Assembly: GCA_014584315.1 (NCBI GenBank)
Contig: JACTNA010000027.1
Span: 1-64,000, forward strand
Origin: Planctomycetota bacterium
Lineage (GTDB): Bacteria; Planctomycetota; Phycisphaerae; Phycisphaerales; UBA1924
Reading direction: 5' to 3'
DNA length: 64,000 nt
The notes under the pieces were generated by a model. That model searched no databases and was not told the DNA's origin. It was given only the letters and a program-made list of their open reading frames with translations. Both the position numbers and the translations under genes were made by a program. This document shows positions 8,231 through 15,489 of the stretch, piece after piece (within the stretch, counting starts at the first letter, position 1; each line of letters opens with the position of its first letter).

Positions 8231-8904
8231 CACGTGCTCCGTTCGTTGGCGGCGGCCTGCTGCCGGACGAGCGGCAGGTAGGCGCGGCGGTGGAAGTAGA
8301 GGGCGGCGACGAGGACGATGGACGCGGCAGTGGCGAGGTACAGCCCGATGCCGGGCGTGGCGATGGTGACGAACTGCCCGATGCCGCCGCGCCCGAGCGC
8401 GGTCGGCACGAAGGGCTTGATGGAGTTGGAGAGGGGGGCATCGGGGTCGAGGTTGAGGCCGAAGTGACGCATCCAGAGCTGGAGATCCACGAGGAAGACG
8501 ACGGGGAAGAAGATGACGGGCGCAACGAGCAGCACCGCCCATCGGCTGTGGATGTAGGCGGCGAGTTCGAGCAGCACGACGAAGAGGATCATGATGAAGA
8601 CACCGACTTCGCGCTCGATCTGGGCGGCTTCGTAGAGGGAGCGCATGCCGATGTAGTGGTTGAGGCCGTCGATCTCAACGACGTCGCCCGTGAGGTGGTT
8701 GAGGTAGGCGGTCATGTGCAGTCCGCTGGGGTACTGCGGGGCCTGGAGCTCCATGTGCCAGTAGGGCAGGAAGAGGGAGACGAGGAGGAGGATGCGCGCG
8801 AAGAGGAGGAGGAAGCCCGGCGTGCCGTAGCGGAGCGATCGCTTCCAGGCCTCTTCGGGGCTGACGCGGGGGCCGATGATGCGTTCGATGAAGCCGAGAC
8901 TCAA
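8230..8904 (-). CDS. NosB-like multi-pass membrane protein
   Basis: 224 residues with four to five hydrophobic segments (residues about 28-50, 100-120, 125-145, 185-210). The extracytoplasmic loop has LPYWHMELQAPQYPSG and GDVVEIDGLNHYIGM. A membrane protein in this position, directly after nosZ, is characteristic of clade II (atypical) nos clusters, where it is called NosB; its role is not settled. The start is TTG (8904), supported by AAGGAG six bases upstream. It overlaps nosD by one base. I am confident it belongs to the operon, less so about the name. Confidence 0.7.
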   Translation of the reverse strand: MSLGFIERIIGPRVSPEEAWKRSLRYGTPGFLLLFARILLLVSLFLPYWHMELQAPQYPSGLHMTAYLNHLTGDVVEIDGLNHYIGMRSLYEAAQIEREVGVFIMILFVVLLELAAYIHSRWAVLLVAPVIFFPVVFLVDLQLWMRHFGLNLDPDAPLSNSIKPFVPTALGRGGIGQFVTIATPGIGLYLATAASIVLVAALYFHRRAYLPLVRQQAAANERST

Positions 8905-8996
8905 GGCGCGCTCCTTGCCGGTCAGGTGTGCGGCTGGGTGCGAGGGTCGGGTGTGGAATCCGCGCCGGGCGCTCTCGCGCGCGGCGCGGGGGCAGG

Positions 8997-10973
8997 TCAG
9001 TTGGGTTCAACCATGAGGTAGCCCATCATCTCGAGGTGCAGCGCCGAGCAGAACTCGGAGCAGTAGAACGGGAAGACGCCGGGGGTATCGGCGATGAACT
9101 CGATCGTGACGGTCTCGCCGGGCTCGAGGCTGACGGCGATGTTGTACGCGGGGACGGCGAAGCCGTGGACGGCGTCGACCGCGCGCTCGATGTTGGTCAT
9201 GCGCCAGATGACTGTGTCGCCCTGCTTGACCTTGACGTGGTCGGGGTTGAACTGGCTGCGGACGACCGACATCCAGACCTCGACGGTGCTGCCGTCGCGC
9301 GTGACGCGCTCCATGCCCTTCTTGGGGGCCATGGGGTCGATCTGCTGCTTGTGCGGGTCCCAGCCGATCTCGGGGTAGATGCTCCAGGGCTTGAGGATGT
9401 CGGCCCGGATGATCTGAGCGTAGTGCGGCTCGCCGAAGCCGATAGGCATGTCGTAGATGACGGGCATGTTCGCGCCCTGGCCGGAGATGTCGATCAACTG
9501 GAAGTTCTGCGCGAGCAGAGGGCCGGGGTGGAGGAAGCGGTCGACGGACCACTTGTTGAAGGAGATGAGGTAGCGTCCGAGGGGGTTGACGGTGTCGCCG
9601 TGGACCGCGCCGATGTGCCCGACGTTGTACTGCACCGGGGTCTTGTGGACGAGGGTCCAGTCAGGCTCGGGCGTGCCCTTGCCGTACTCGCCGCCGAGTG
9701 TCCAGCGCGCGACCGCGGAGTCGAGGAAGAGCGAGGTGTAGGCGTAGCCGTCGTTGCCGAACTGGGTGTGGAGCGGTCCGAGGCCGACTTCGACGCGGGC
9801 CTCGACGACGGCGTCGAAGTCGAGGATGGGGATGCCGTACTCGTCGCTGCCGGAGTAGGTCTTGTTGGCGATGGCGCGCTTGACCTTCTCGAACGAGTAG
9901 ACGGTGACGTGGGGGTCGAGTTTGCCGGAGACGACGATGAAGTCGCCCTTGGGGGCGATGTCCACGCCGTGAGGGCTTCGCGGCTCGGGCGTGAGGTGCA
10001 GCAGGCCCTCGGCGATCGAGGTCTCGATGGAGATGACGGGGAAGCCGGACTGCTCCTTCGCGCCGCCTGCGCGGAACACGGCCTCGGCCTTGCGCCAGTC
10101 GATGATGTGGAGGAAGTCGGTGGCATTGCGGCTGACGCCGGCTTCGAAGGGCGGCTTCTTGTCCTGGACGCCGCCCGTCGCCATCTCGGTGTTCAGCGAG
10201 TTGATGAAGACGAACCCGTCGCTGGCGAGTTTGCCGGCGTCGACCAGGTCCTGCCAGTAGGGCGGCAGTTCCATCGCGAAGGACTCTTCGGGAATGACGC
10301 GGCCCTTCTTGCGGTCGAACTTCCAGAAGATGACCGAGCCGCGGTGCTTCTCCTTGTACTGGTCCATCGTGGCGTACTCCCAGCCGAGGGGGACGCCGTA
10401 CTGGGAACTCTCGATGACGTACTCGGTGTCGGGCGTGACGCACAGCCCGTGGTTGCTGACCGTGAGCGGGTTCTTGAGGATCTGCTTGGTCTCGAAGTCC
10501 CGCAGGTCGATGACCGCGACGCGAGCGTTGATCTTGTCGTTGATGAAGAGCCACTCGCCGTCGTAGTCGCCTTTGGTCTCGGAGAGGGCGGGGTGGTGCG
10601 TGTCGCCCCAGAGGTTGGGCTTGCCGGCGACGTTGCCCTGGGCGAGGACGTCGTTGCCGACGCCGTACCCCCAGCCCTGCCACGGCTCGGGCGTGAAGAC
10701 GGCGATCGTGCGGATCAGGCGCATCGAAGGAACGCCGATGACGTGAACCTGACCGCTGTGCCCGCCGGACGAGAAGATGACGAACTCGTCCTTCATCCCG
10801 CTCGGCGTGTAGGTCTTCGCCGCGGCGAGCAGGTCCGCCGTGCTCAGGCCGCGCGCCTGGGCGGCCTTCTGCACGTCGGCCATGGACTGCGCCGCGGCAT
10901 GGCCCGCGAGCAATCCAACCGCGGCGACGGCTGTCGCGGCAACGGTGCGGATGGGAATCGGTGCGTGTTTCAT
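8997..10973 (-). CDS. nosZ: Nitrous-oxide reductase, clade II
   Basis: 658 residues. It reduces N2O to N2 in the periplasm. The signal peptide has no twin-arginine pair (MKHAPIPIRT then a hydrophobic core), pointing to Sec export, a clade II trait. The seven-bladed propeller region holds the early CuZ histidine pair in GDTHHPALS. The C-terminal cupredoxin domain carries the CuA ligands in FYCSEFCSALHLEMMGY (Cys638, Cys642, His646, Met649). Length matches the family. The ATG follows GAAGGAGAAG. A 69-bp gap separates it from the upstream cytochrome gene, and the accessory genes follow directly. Confidence 0.96.
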   Translation of the reverse strand: MKHAPIPIRTVAATAVAAVGLLAGHAAAQSMADVQKAAQARGLSTADLLAAAKTYTPSGMKDEFVIFSSGGHSGQVHVIGVPSMRLIRTIAVFTPEPWQGWGYGVGNDVLAQGNVAGKPNLWGDTHHPALSETKGDYDGEWLFINDKINARVAVIDLRDFETKQILKNPLTVSNHGLCVTPDTEYVIESSQYGVPLGWEYATMDQYKEKHRGSVIFWKFDRKKGRVIPEESFAMELPPYWQDLVDAGKLASDGFVFINSLNTEMATGGVQDKKPPFEAGVSRNATDFLHIIDWRKAEAVFRAGGAKEQSGFPVISIETSIAEGLLHLTPEPRSPHGVDIAPKGDFIVVSGKLDPHVTVYSFEKVKRAIANKTYSGSDEYGIPILDFDAVVEARVEVGLGPLHTQFGNDGYAYTSLFLDSAVARWTLGGEYGKGTPEPDWTLVHKTPVQYNVGHIGAVHGDTVNPLGRYLISFNKWSVDRFLHPGPLLAQNFQLIDISGQGANMPVIYDMPIGFGEPHYAQIIRADILKPWSIYPEIGWDPHKQQIDPMAPKKGMERVTRDGSTVEVWMSVVRSQFNPDHVKVKQGDTVIWRMTNIERAVDAVHGFAVPAYNIAVSLEPGETVTIEFIADTPGVFPFYCSEFCSALHLEMMGYLMVEPN

Positions 10974-11042
10974 GGGCTTCTCCTTCAGGTGTGTCCGGGA
11001 CGACAGGTCCGTGACGGCCGCCGACCACGTCGGCGACGCCGG

Positions 11043-11897
11043 TTACTGCTGCAGGGTGCGGATGAAGGACACGATCTCGGCGATCTGCTCGTCCGTGAGC
11101 GCGGGGTTGCCTCCCTTAGGGGGCATGTCCAGACCCGTCGTGTTCAACTCGTCCCAGACCGGGCGGCCGGTCTTGACGAACGCGACCATTTCGCTGTCGG
11201 ACTTGGATGCGATGAAGTCGCTCGCCTTGAGCGGCTTGCCAAGCCCTTCCATGCCCTCGCCGTTCGCCCCGTGGCAGGCGGAGCACGAGGCGATGAAAAG
11301 CTCGTAGCCGGGGCCGCCGGCCGCGGCGAGGGCATCGCCCGTCCCGTCGGCGGGCCTGGTGTTCCATGCCTCGACGGATACGGTCGGCGCGTTCGGGTCC
11401 TGGATGGCGCGGAGGTAGGTGACGACAGCGGCGAGCCTGGCATCGTCGATGCCCTGCGCGCCGCGTGCGGGCATCAGGGTGCCGCTCGTATTCGCCGGGT
11501 CGTTGGGGAGCCGGCCGTTGACGAGAAGATCGAACAACTCGGCATCGCCCGCGCCCTGAACGAACGCGCTGTTGCGCAGGGGCTTGCCGAGCCGCGGGAT
11601 GCCCTCCCCGGACTTGCCGTGGCAGAGCGCGCACGCGCCGAGGTAGGTCGTCTCGCCCAGCGTGATCTCATGCGGGTCAACGCCGAGCGCCGCGGCCTGG
11701 ATGCTCCACGGAGGAGGGGGGGGCTTCGGCGCGCCCAGCACCATCAGGGCGACCAGGGCGGGGAGCGTCGCCGTCAGGATCACCGACGCCCCGATGATGT
11801 GCCAGCGGTACGGGTCGGCTGCGGGCGTCGTGTGGCACGGTGCCGCGGATGCTCCCGCACGCGGCTCCGTTTGGTGCAGGACGTCGGTGGTCGTCAT
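11043..11897 (-). CDS. Membrane-anchored dihaem cytochrome c
   Basis: 284 residues. One N-terminal membrane anchor (about residues 32-55) follows a Pro/Ala-rich cytoplasmic tail. Two class I cytochrome c domains follow, with haem motifs CALCH (89-93) and CSACH (205-209) and distal methionines in GTLMPARG and GLDMPPKGG. Sitting just upstream of nosZ, it is the likely electron donor that passes quinol-derived electrons to the CuA site, as NosC-type cytochromes are proposed to do in clade II clusters. No signal cleavage is expected; the anchor stays. It may be the first gene of the nos transcript. Confidence 0.85.
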   Translation of the reverse strand: MTTTDVLHQTEPRAGASAAPCHTTPAADPYRWHIIGASVILTATLPALVALMVLGAPKPPPPPWSIQAAALGVDPHEITLGETTYLGACALCHGKSGEGIPRLGKPLRNSAFVQGAGDAELFDLLVNGRLPNDPANTSGTLMPARGAQGIDDARLAAVVTYLRAIQDPNAPTVSVEAWNTRPADGTGDALAAAGGPGYELFIASCSACHGANGEGMEGLGKPLKASDFIASKSDSEMVAFVKTGRPVWDELNTTGLDMPPKGGNPALTDEQIAEIVSFIRTLQQ

Positions 11898-11940
11898 CTG
11901 GAGTCCTCACTGCGGTTCCGTTGAGGGGCATTGTCTACTA

Positions 11941-11958
11941 ATGGATACACATATCCGT
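11941..11958. promoter_or_regulatory. Candidate Rrf2-type operator upstream of the nos genes
   Basis: ATGGATA (11941-11947), a CACA spacer, then TATCCGT: an inverted repeat matching at 6 of 7 positions (7 of 8 if one base is added on each side). It lies 44 bp upstream of the cytochrome c start, in the promoter gap after the Rrf2 gene. The same ATGGATA half-site recurs at 12531, in front of the Rrf2 gene itself. Confidence 0.45.
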
Positions 11959-12004
11959 TTCTAGGGTAGGACAGCACGTGAATGTGGTCAACCATGTCCA
12001 CGTT

Positions 12005-12502
12005 TTATTCGCTTCGGTTGTCGGGCAGGGTGTCGGAGACCCTCCGCGAGGTCGTCACACCGACGGGGAAACGGCCGAGCGCGTCGCAGAGCGGGCGGAT
12101 GCCCCCGTCGCCGTCCAAGAGGTCGGCGAGGGATGTCGAGGCGAAGGCTCGCTCGGCCCGCGCCAGCTCGGCGTCGAGTAGACGGTGGAGGGAGCACAGC
12201 GTGGTGTGTCCCTTGATCCCGAGCGGACAGCGCTCGATCCTCTGAATCCCGGCGTCGGCGGCCTCCAGCACGTCAAGAACGCTGATGGCGGAGGGCACCT
12301 TGGCGAGCGCAAACCCGCCGTTCGTGCCGCGGTGGGCGGTGAGCACGCCCTTTCTGGCGAGCGTCCTGAGGATCTTCTGCAGATAGCCGACCGGGACGCG
12401 CGTGGCTTCGGCGATCTCTTGCGCCGAAGCGGGACGATCCGTCGCCCGGGTGGCGAGCATGACGGCTGCGCGAAGTGCGTATTCGGAGGTTTGCGAGATC
12501 AT
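12005..12502 (-). CDS. Rrf2-family transcriptional regulator
   Basis: 165 residues. The N-terminal winged helix (SQTSEYALRAAVMLA, PASAQEIAEATRVPVGYLQKIL, then the wing LTAHRGTNGGFALAK) is typical of Rrf2. Cysteines in ERCPLG and TTLCSL, eleven residues apart, plus one further Cys in RPLCDAL, could bind an iron-sulfur cluster as in NsrR or IscR, but the exact ligand spacing differs from textbook NsrR. It is located 107 bp upstream of the nos genes on the same strand, so it probably controls them in response to NO or redox state. The specific signal is inferred. Confidence 0.85.
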   Translation of the reverse strand: MISQTSEYALRAAVMLATRATDRPASAQEIAEATRVPVGYLQKILRTLARKGVLTAHRGTNGGFALAKVPSAISVLDVLEAADAGIQRIERCPLGIKGHTTLCSLHRLLDAELARAERAFASTSLADLLDGDGGIRPLCDALGRFPVGVTTSRRVSDTLPDNRSE

Positions 12503-12530
12503 CGAAGCACGACCCGTTGAGGCGACAAAA

Positions 12531-12547
12531 ATGGATATCTAGATACA
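12531..12547. promoter_or_regulatory. Candidate operator upstream of the Rrf2 gene
   Basis: ATGGATA at 12531-12537 repeats the half-site found in the nos promoter. It overlaps a 10-bp perfect palindrome, TATCTAGATA (12536-12545), about 30 bp upstream of the Rrf2 start. This would allow autoregulation. The second half does not match the nos site well. Confidence 0.35.
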
Positions 12548-12730
12548 GTATCGTCCCGATTCGGGATGCTGTCAAGTGTCGGCGCGCGAAATTCGGCTCG
12601 GCTGTACGTTTGTATTATGTCAGGGATCGACCGTCCGCGCGGGGCGGGGCGCTGCGAGGCTCCGCTGCCGTGCCCGAGGGGTTCGCGCCACGACCGGCGC
12701 GCGCAGCGCACTTCGCGGATTGGGAAACGC

Positions 12731-12819
12731 GGACAGGGCGGGATTCGAACCCGCGATACAGGGAGTACCCGTATAACGGTTTAGCAAACCGTCGCCTTCA
12801 GCCGCTCGGCCACCTGTCC
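12731..12819 (-). tRNA. tRNA-Ser (GCT)
   Basis: Read on the minus strand it gives a full cloverleaf starting GGACAGGTGGCCGAG. The anticodon loop is TTGCTAA (anticodon GCT), the variable arm is long as expected for a class II tRNA, the T arm is GCGGGTTCGAATCCCGC and the acceptor ends CCTGTCC plus G. 89 nt; CCA is not encoded. It decodes AGC/AGU serine codons. A TATGCT box on the same strand lies about 30 bp upstream (12850-12855). Confidence 0.95.
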
Positions 12820-12884
12820 CAGGCCGCCCGGGGAAGGGCGGTCGGGCCAAGCATAGCCGTCCGTGTTCCGCCGAACAAACGCCC

Positions 12885-13175
12885 TTACTGGCCCGACGCC
12901 CGACGATCGGCGTCCGGCCCGGCGTGCTCGTCGAGCAACTGGCGCAGGTAGCGGTTCTCGCGGCGGGTCGCCTCCAGGTCGAAGACCAGGTATTTCACGC
13001 TCAGACGGAGGTAGTCCAGCGACTCCTGCAGGTCGCCGAGCGTGCGGCGCATCCGCTCGTGACGATCGCGCGTTTCCGCGGCCAACTGCTCCAGCCTCTC
13101 TCTCTCGCCGGGCGGCAGGGTGTTGATCTGGCCGATCAGGTCGCCGAGTCGCTTCTCGAACTCTCGCTCGTCCAT
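12885..13175 (-). CDS. Conserved planctomycete coiled-coil protein
   Basis: 96 residues, highly charged. The N-terminal helix (DEREFEKRLGDLIGQI) and a longer coiled coil with LQESLDYLRLSVKYLVFDL then EATRRENRYLRQLLDE form a pattern I associate with small conserved proteins of Phycisphaerae. There is no signal peptide, membrane segment or enzymatic motif. The ATG at 13175 follows AAGAAGGGA. A role in protein-protein interaction or scaffolding is plausible, but nothing in the neighbourhood (tRNA-Ser, DUF3553 protein) indicates which. Confidence 0.7.
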   Translation of the reverse strand: MDEREFEKRLGDLIGQINTLPPGERERLEQLAAETRDRHERMRRTLGDLQESLDYLRLSVKYLVFDLEATRRENRYLRQLLDEHAGPDADRRASGQ

Positions 13176-13395
13176 GGTGCGGTCCCTTCTTCGGTTGGCG
13201 GCTCACGCCGGCCACGCGCTGCCGCGCGGCGAAGGGACAGGCATCAACGCGCGGGCCACCGTCGGTGCGACCGTGCCGCGCGCGGGGAGCGTCCGGAAAA
13301 ACAGCCGTTGGCTCGACGTGGAGGAGGCTCCGCGTCGCCCGACTCGATGGTCCCGGTTGTGCGGGCGTGGGGGTCGCGCCGGATGTTGCCCGGCG

Positions 13396-13989
13396 TCAAC
13401 GGGTCACGTCGAGGCGTTTCACCGCCGCACGCGCCTCGGGCGACGCCGCGGCGACGGCCTCGGAGACCGCTCTGGGGTCTTGCTTCAGGCCGTCGCGGAG
13501 CAGTTTGCGGGCGTGGGCGTCGAGCGCGGCCGAGAACCGCGAAAACAGCTGCTCCAGTTCATGGCGACTGAACACCGAGAGGGGGTCGGCCATGCCCGTC
13601 TGGAGCGACGCCCACTCTAGGAGCGACGCGCCGCTCGACCTGTGCCGGTACAGGGCGAGCGTGGACCTGAGCCGGGCGGCGAGGCTTCGGAACGGATCGG
13701 TTGACTCGGGCGGCAGGGCGGCCAGTCGCTGGCGGAGTTCATCGGGAGCGAGGCGTGCCGTCTCGTGCCCGGTTCCGTTGTCCGAAGTCGGGAGCGACCC
13801 GACGGGCCGCAGGTCCGCCATGGCGGTGGTCAGGGTCTTGACGCCGCCGTGTTCGAAGCGCACGACGAGGCGCTGGCACGGCGCGCCTTCGTGGGTCTGC
13901 TGCGTCGCACCCACGACGACGCCCACGCCCCAATCGGGCTTGGTCGCGTGGATCAGGCGGTCGCCGAGGCTCCAGGTGGTCGCGGTCAT
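13396..13989 (-). CDS. DUF3553-like domain protein
   Basis: 197 residues. The N-terminal 60 residues (WSLGDRLIHATKPDWGVGVV, then RLVVRFEHGGVKTL) match the SH3-like DUF3553 fold, which also occurs as an accessory domain on some helicases. The remainder is helical, with EARAAVKRLDVT near the end. The ATG at 13989 is chosen because the domain begins directly after it; an upstream ATG at 14058 would add 23 residues rich in Pro/His without similarity. The function is unknown. It is transcribed away from rpoZ. Confidence 0.65.
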   Translation of the reverse strand: MTATTWSLGDRLIHATKPDWGVGVVVGATQQTHEGAPCQRLVVRFEHGGVKTLTTAMADLRPVGSLPTSDNGTGHETARLAPDELRQRLAALPPESTDPFRSLAARLRSTLALYRHRSSGASLLEWASLQTGMADPLSVFSRHELEQLFSRFSAALDAHARKLLRDGLKQDPRAVSEAVAAASPEARAAVKRLDVTR

Positions 13990-14188
13990 GGGGAACGGGT
14001 GCTCCGGATGAGGCCGACGGTTCGCCGGGGCAACGGCGACAGCGATCCGGTCCGGCACAGCACGGGTCGGCTTGGGTCGATGCCGGGCGGTCGAGCGACG
14101 ACCGATCTTCCGGCGGGGCTAGTATACGCCCCCGTGCGGCGGCGGCTCGGAGCCGCGGCCGATGGGGTGATGCCGATGAGGGGCACGG

Positions 14189-14431
14189 ATGATTGACGCG
14201 CTGAAGAGCGAGGAACTGGTCAAGCGGGTCGGCGGGCGGTTCGCCCTCTGCGCGCTGATCCAGCGGCGGATGGTCCAACTGATGGAGGGGGCGCGCCCGC
14301 TGGTCGAGCGCGAAGGCCGATCCGATCTCGAAGTGGTCATCGACGAGATCCTGCGCGAGAAGATCACCCACGAGTTCCCCGCGCTCGCTCCGGGCGGGTC
14401 GTCAGGCCCCGAGGGCGAAGCGCTCCTCTGA
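14189..14431 (+). CDS. rpoZ: RNA polymerase omega subunit
   Basis: 80 residues. MIDALKSEELVKRVGGRFAL, then ALIQRRMVQLMEGARPLVE and DLEVVIDEILREKI, follow the omega/RPB6 pattern of an N-terminal helix that clamps the beta-prime C-terminus. It stabilises assembly of RNA polymerase. ATG follows GAGGGGCACGG. A TAGTAT box at about 14119-14124 may be its promoter. The stop lies 27 bp before the flavoprotein gene, the same rpoZ-coaBC neighbourhood found in many bacteria. Confidence 0.85.
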   Translation: MIDALKSEELVKRVGGRFALCALIQRRMVQLMEGARPLVEREGRSDLEVVIDEILREKITHEFPALAPGGSSGPEGEALL

Positions 14432-14458
14432 CGCCGGGCCTCCGGCGGGGCGGGCACC

Positions 14459-15040
14459 GTGAGCGAAGCCACGCTGCGCGGCAGACGGATCATTGTCGGC
14501 GTGACCGGGGGCATCGCCGCGTACAAGACGGCCATGCTCGTCAGCCGTATCGCGCAGTGCGGCGCTGAGGTCACGGTGGCGATGACCGAGGCGGCGACGC
14601 GGTTCGTCTCTCCCCTGACGTTTCAGGCGCTCTCCGCGAGGCCGGTGTACACGAGCGCATGGGAGCACCTCGAATCGAACGATCCGCAGCACGTCTCGCT
14701 CGCGACGGCGGCGGACGCGGCCGTGGTCGCACCCTGCACGATGGACTGCATGGCCCGGCTGGCGGCGGGCATGACGGACGACGTGGTGACGCTCATCCTC
14801 AGCGCGATCGACCGCGCGCGCACGCCGGTGCTGCTCGCGCCGGCGATGAACGCGGCGATGTGGGGGCAGCCATCCACCCGACGCAACGCCCGTCAACTCG
14901 CGGAGGACGGCTTCGTGCTGGTCGGCCCGGGGGAGGGCTGGCAAGCGTGCCGGACCGTCGGCGTGGGGCGGATGTCCGAGCCGGAGGAGATTCTGGCCGC
15001 GCTGGTCAGCGCGGTCGCCGCGCGGCCCGCTCGCGGTTAG
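14459..15040 (+). CDS. coaC: Stand-alone phosphopantothenoylcysteine decarboxylase
   Basis: 193 residues of the HFCD flavoprotein family: VGVTGGIAAYKTAMLVSRI at the N-terminus, the active-site His in NDPQHVSLA, and APAMNAAMW (the PXMNXXMW motif). The substrate-recognition tail has a cysteine in GWQACRTVGVGRM. It decarboxylates 4'-phosphopantothenoylcysteine using FMN in CoA synthesis. The usual bacterial protein is fused to the synthetase CoaB; here the synthetase half is absent, so CoaB must be encoded elsewhere. GTG start; same strand as rpoZ. Confidence 0.82.
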   Translation: MSEATLRGRRIIVGVTGGIAAYKTAMLVSRIAQCGAEVTVAMTEAATRFVSPLTFQALSARPVYTSAWEHLESNDPQHVSLATAADAAVVAPCTMDCMARLAAGMTDDVVTLILSAIDRARTPVLLAPAMNAAMWGQPSTRRNARQLAEDGFVLVGPGEGWQACRTVGVGRMSEPEEILAALVSAVAARPARG

Positions 15041-15043
15041 ACT
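15038..15043 (+). promoter_or_regulatory. TAGACT -10-like box upstream of tRNA-Ser(CGA)
   Basis: TAGACT inside TTAGACTTGC, ending 12 bp before the tRNA. The same TAGACTTGC string precedes tRNA-Met at 41399. Its TAG is also the stop codon of the coaC gene. Confidence 0.4.
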
Positions 15044-15055
15044 TGCGACCCAGCC

Positions 15056-15143
15056 GGAGAGATGCCTGAGCGGCTGAAAGGGCCGGTCTCGAAAACCGGT
15101 GTGGCGCTTGTCGTCACCGTGGGTTCGAATCCCACTCTCTCCG
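15056..15143 (+). tRNA. tRNA-Ser (CGA)
   Basis: Acceptor GGAGAGA pairs with TCTCTCC, discriminator G. The D arm includes GCCTGAGCGGC, the anticodon loop is CTCGAAA (anticodon CGA), the variable arm is long, and the T arm is GTGGGTTCGAATCCCAC. 88 nt. It decodes UCG. Its 3' end from the T arm onward is the seed of the 112-bp tandem repeat that follows immediately. Confidence 0.95.
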
Positions 15144-15375
15144 CTTGCCGGACTGCCTCGCGTCGCCCTGTGGGATTCGAACCCACGTGAGGCGAAGCCT
15201 CAGGGCGTGGGTTCGACGCCCACGCGGCGCGGCGAAGCCCATCCCACTCTCTCCGCTTGCCGGACTGCCTCGCGTGCCCCTGTGGGATTCGAACCCACGT
15301 GAGGCGAAGCCTCAGGGCGTGGGTTCGACGCCCACGCGGCGCGGCGAAGCCCATCCCACTCTCTCCGCTTGCCGG
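15131..15375 (+). repeat. 112-bp tandem repeat derived from the tRNA-Ser 3' end
   Basis: CCCACTCTCTCCGCTTGCCGG starts at 15131, 15243 and 15355, an exact 112-bp period. Unit 1 (15131-15242) and unit 2 (15243-15354) differ at only two adjacent bases; the third copy is cut after 21 bp. Each unit holds a reverse-complement T-arm (GTGGGATTCGAACCCAC), a GAA-looped hairpin (TGAGGCGAAGCCTCA) and a forward T-arm-like hairpin (GTGGGTTCGACGCCCAC). Only the first copy has a complete tRNA. No gene is visible in this 345-bp interval. Confidence 0.85.
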
Positions 15376-15377
15376 TG

Positions 15378-15398
15378 GCACAGGCGTCTCGCCTGTGC
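15378..15398. repeat. REP-like perfect hairpin
   Basis: GCACAGGCG, TCT loop, CGCCTGTGC: a 9-bp perfect stem. It is followed at 15408-15422 by TAAGGC-GAA-GCCTTA, the same GAA-looped design as the hairpins inside the tandem repeat. This looks like an intergenic palindromic repeat. Confidence 0.55.
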
Positions 15399-15427
15399 GA
15401 ACGCATGTAAGGCGAAGCCTTAATGCA

Positions 15428-15457
15428 GCCGGCCCCCGGGAGATCCCGAGGGCCGGC
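15428..15457 (-). terminator. Hairpin downstream of the dockerin lipoprotein gene
   Basis: GCCGGCCC (15428-15435) pairs with GGGCCGGC (15450-15457), with further pairing inside. It sits about 33 bp past the stop of the minus-strand gene ending at 15490. There is no T-run, so it may act as a transcript-end stabiliser rather than an intrinsic terminator. Confidence 0.45.
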
Positions 15458-15489
15458 GGAAGAACGAGAGTGCGAGCAGCCGAGCGGCG

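Noticed and set aside
8928..11924. 998-codon plus-strand frame opposite nosZ and cytochrome c
   Set aside because: Antisense shadow with Asp/Val/Gly-rich sequence and no domain; nosZ on the other strand is certain.
15144..15375. Additional tRNA genes within the tandem repeat
   Set aside because: The repeats contain only T-arm and acceptor 3' segments; there is no D arm or anticodon arm, so no full tRNA folds.
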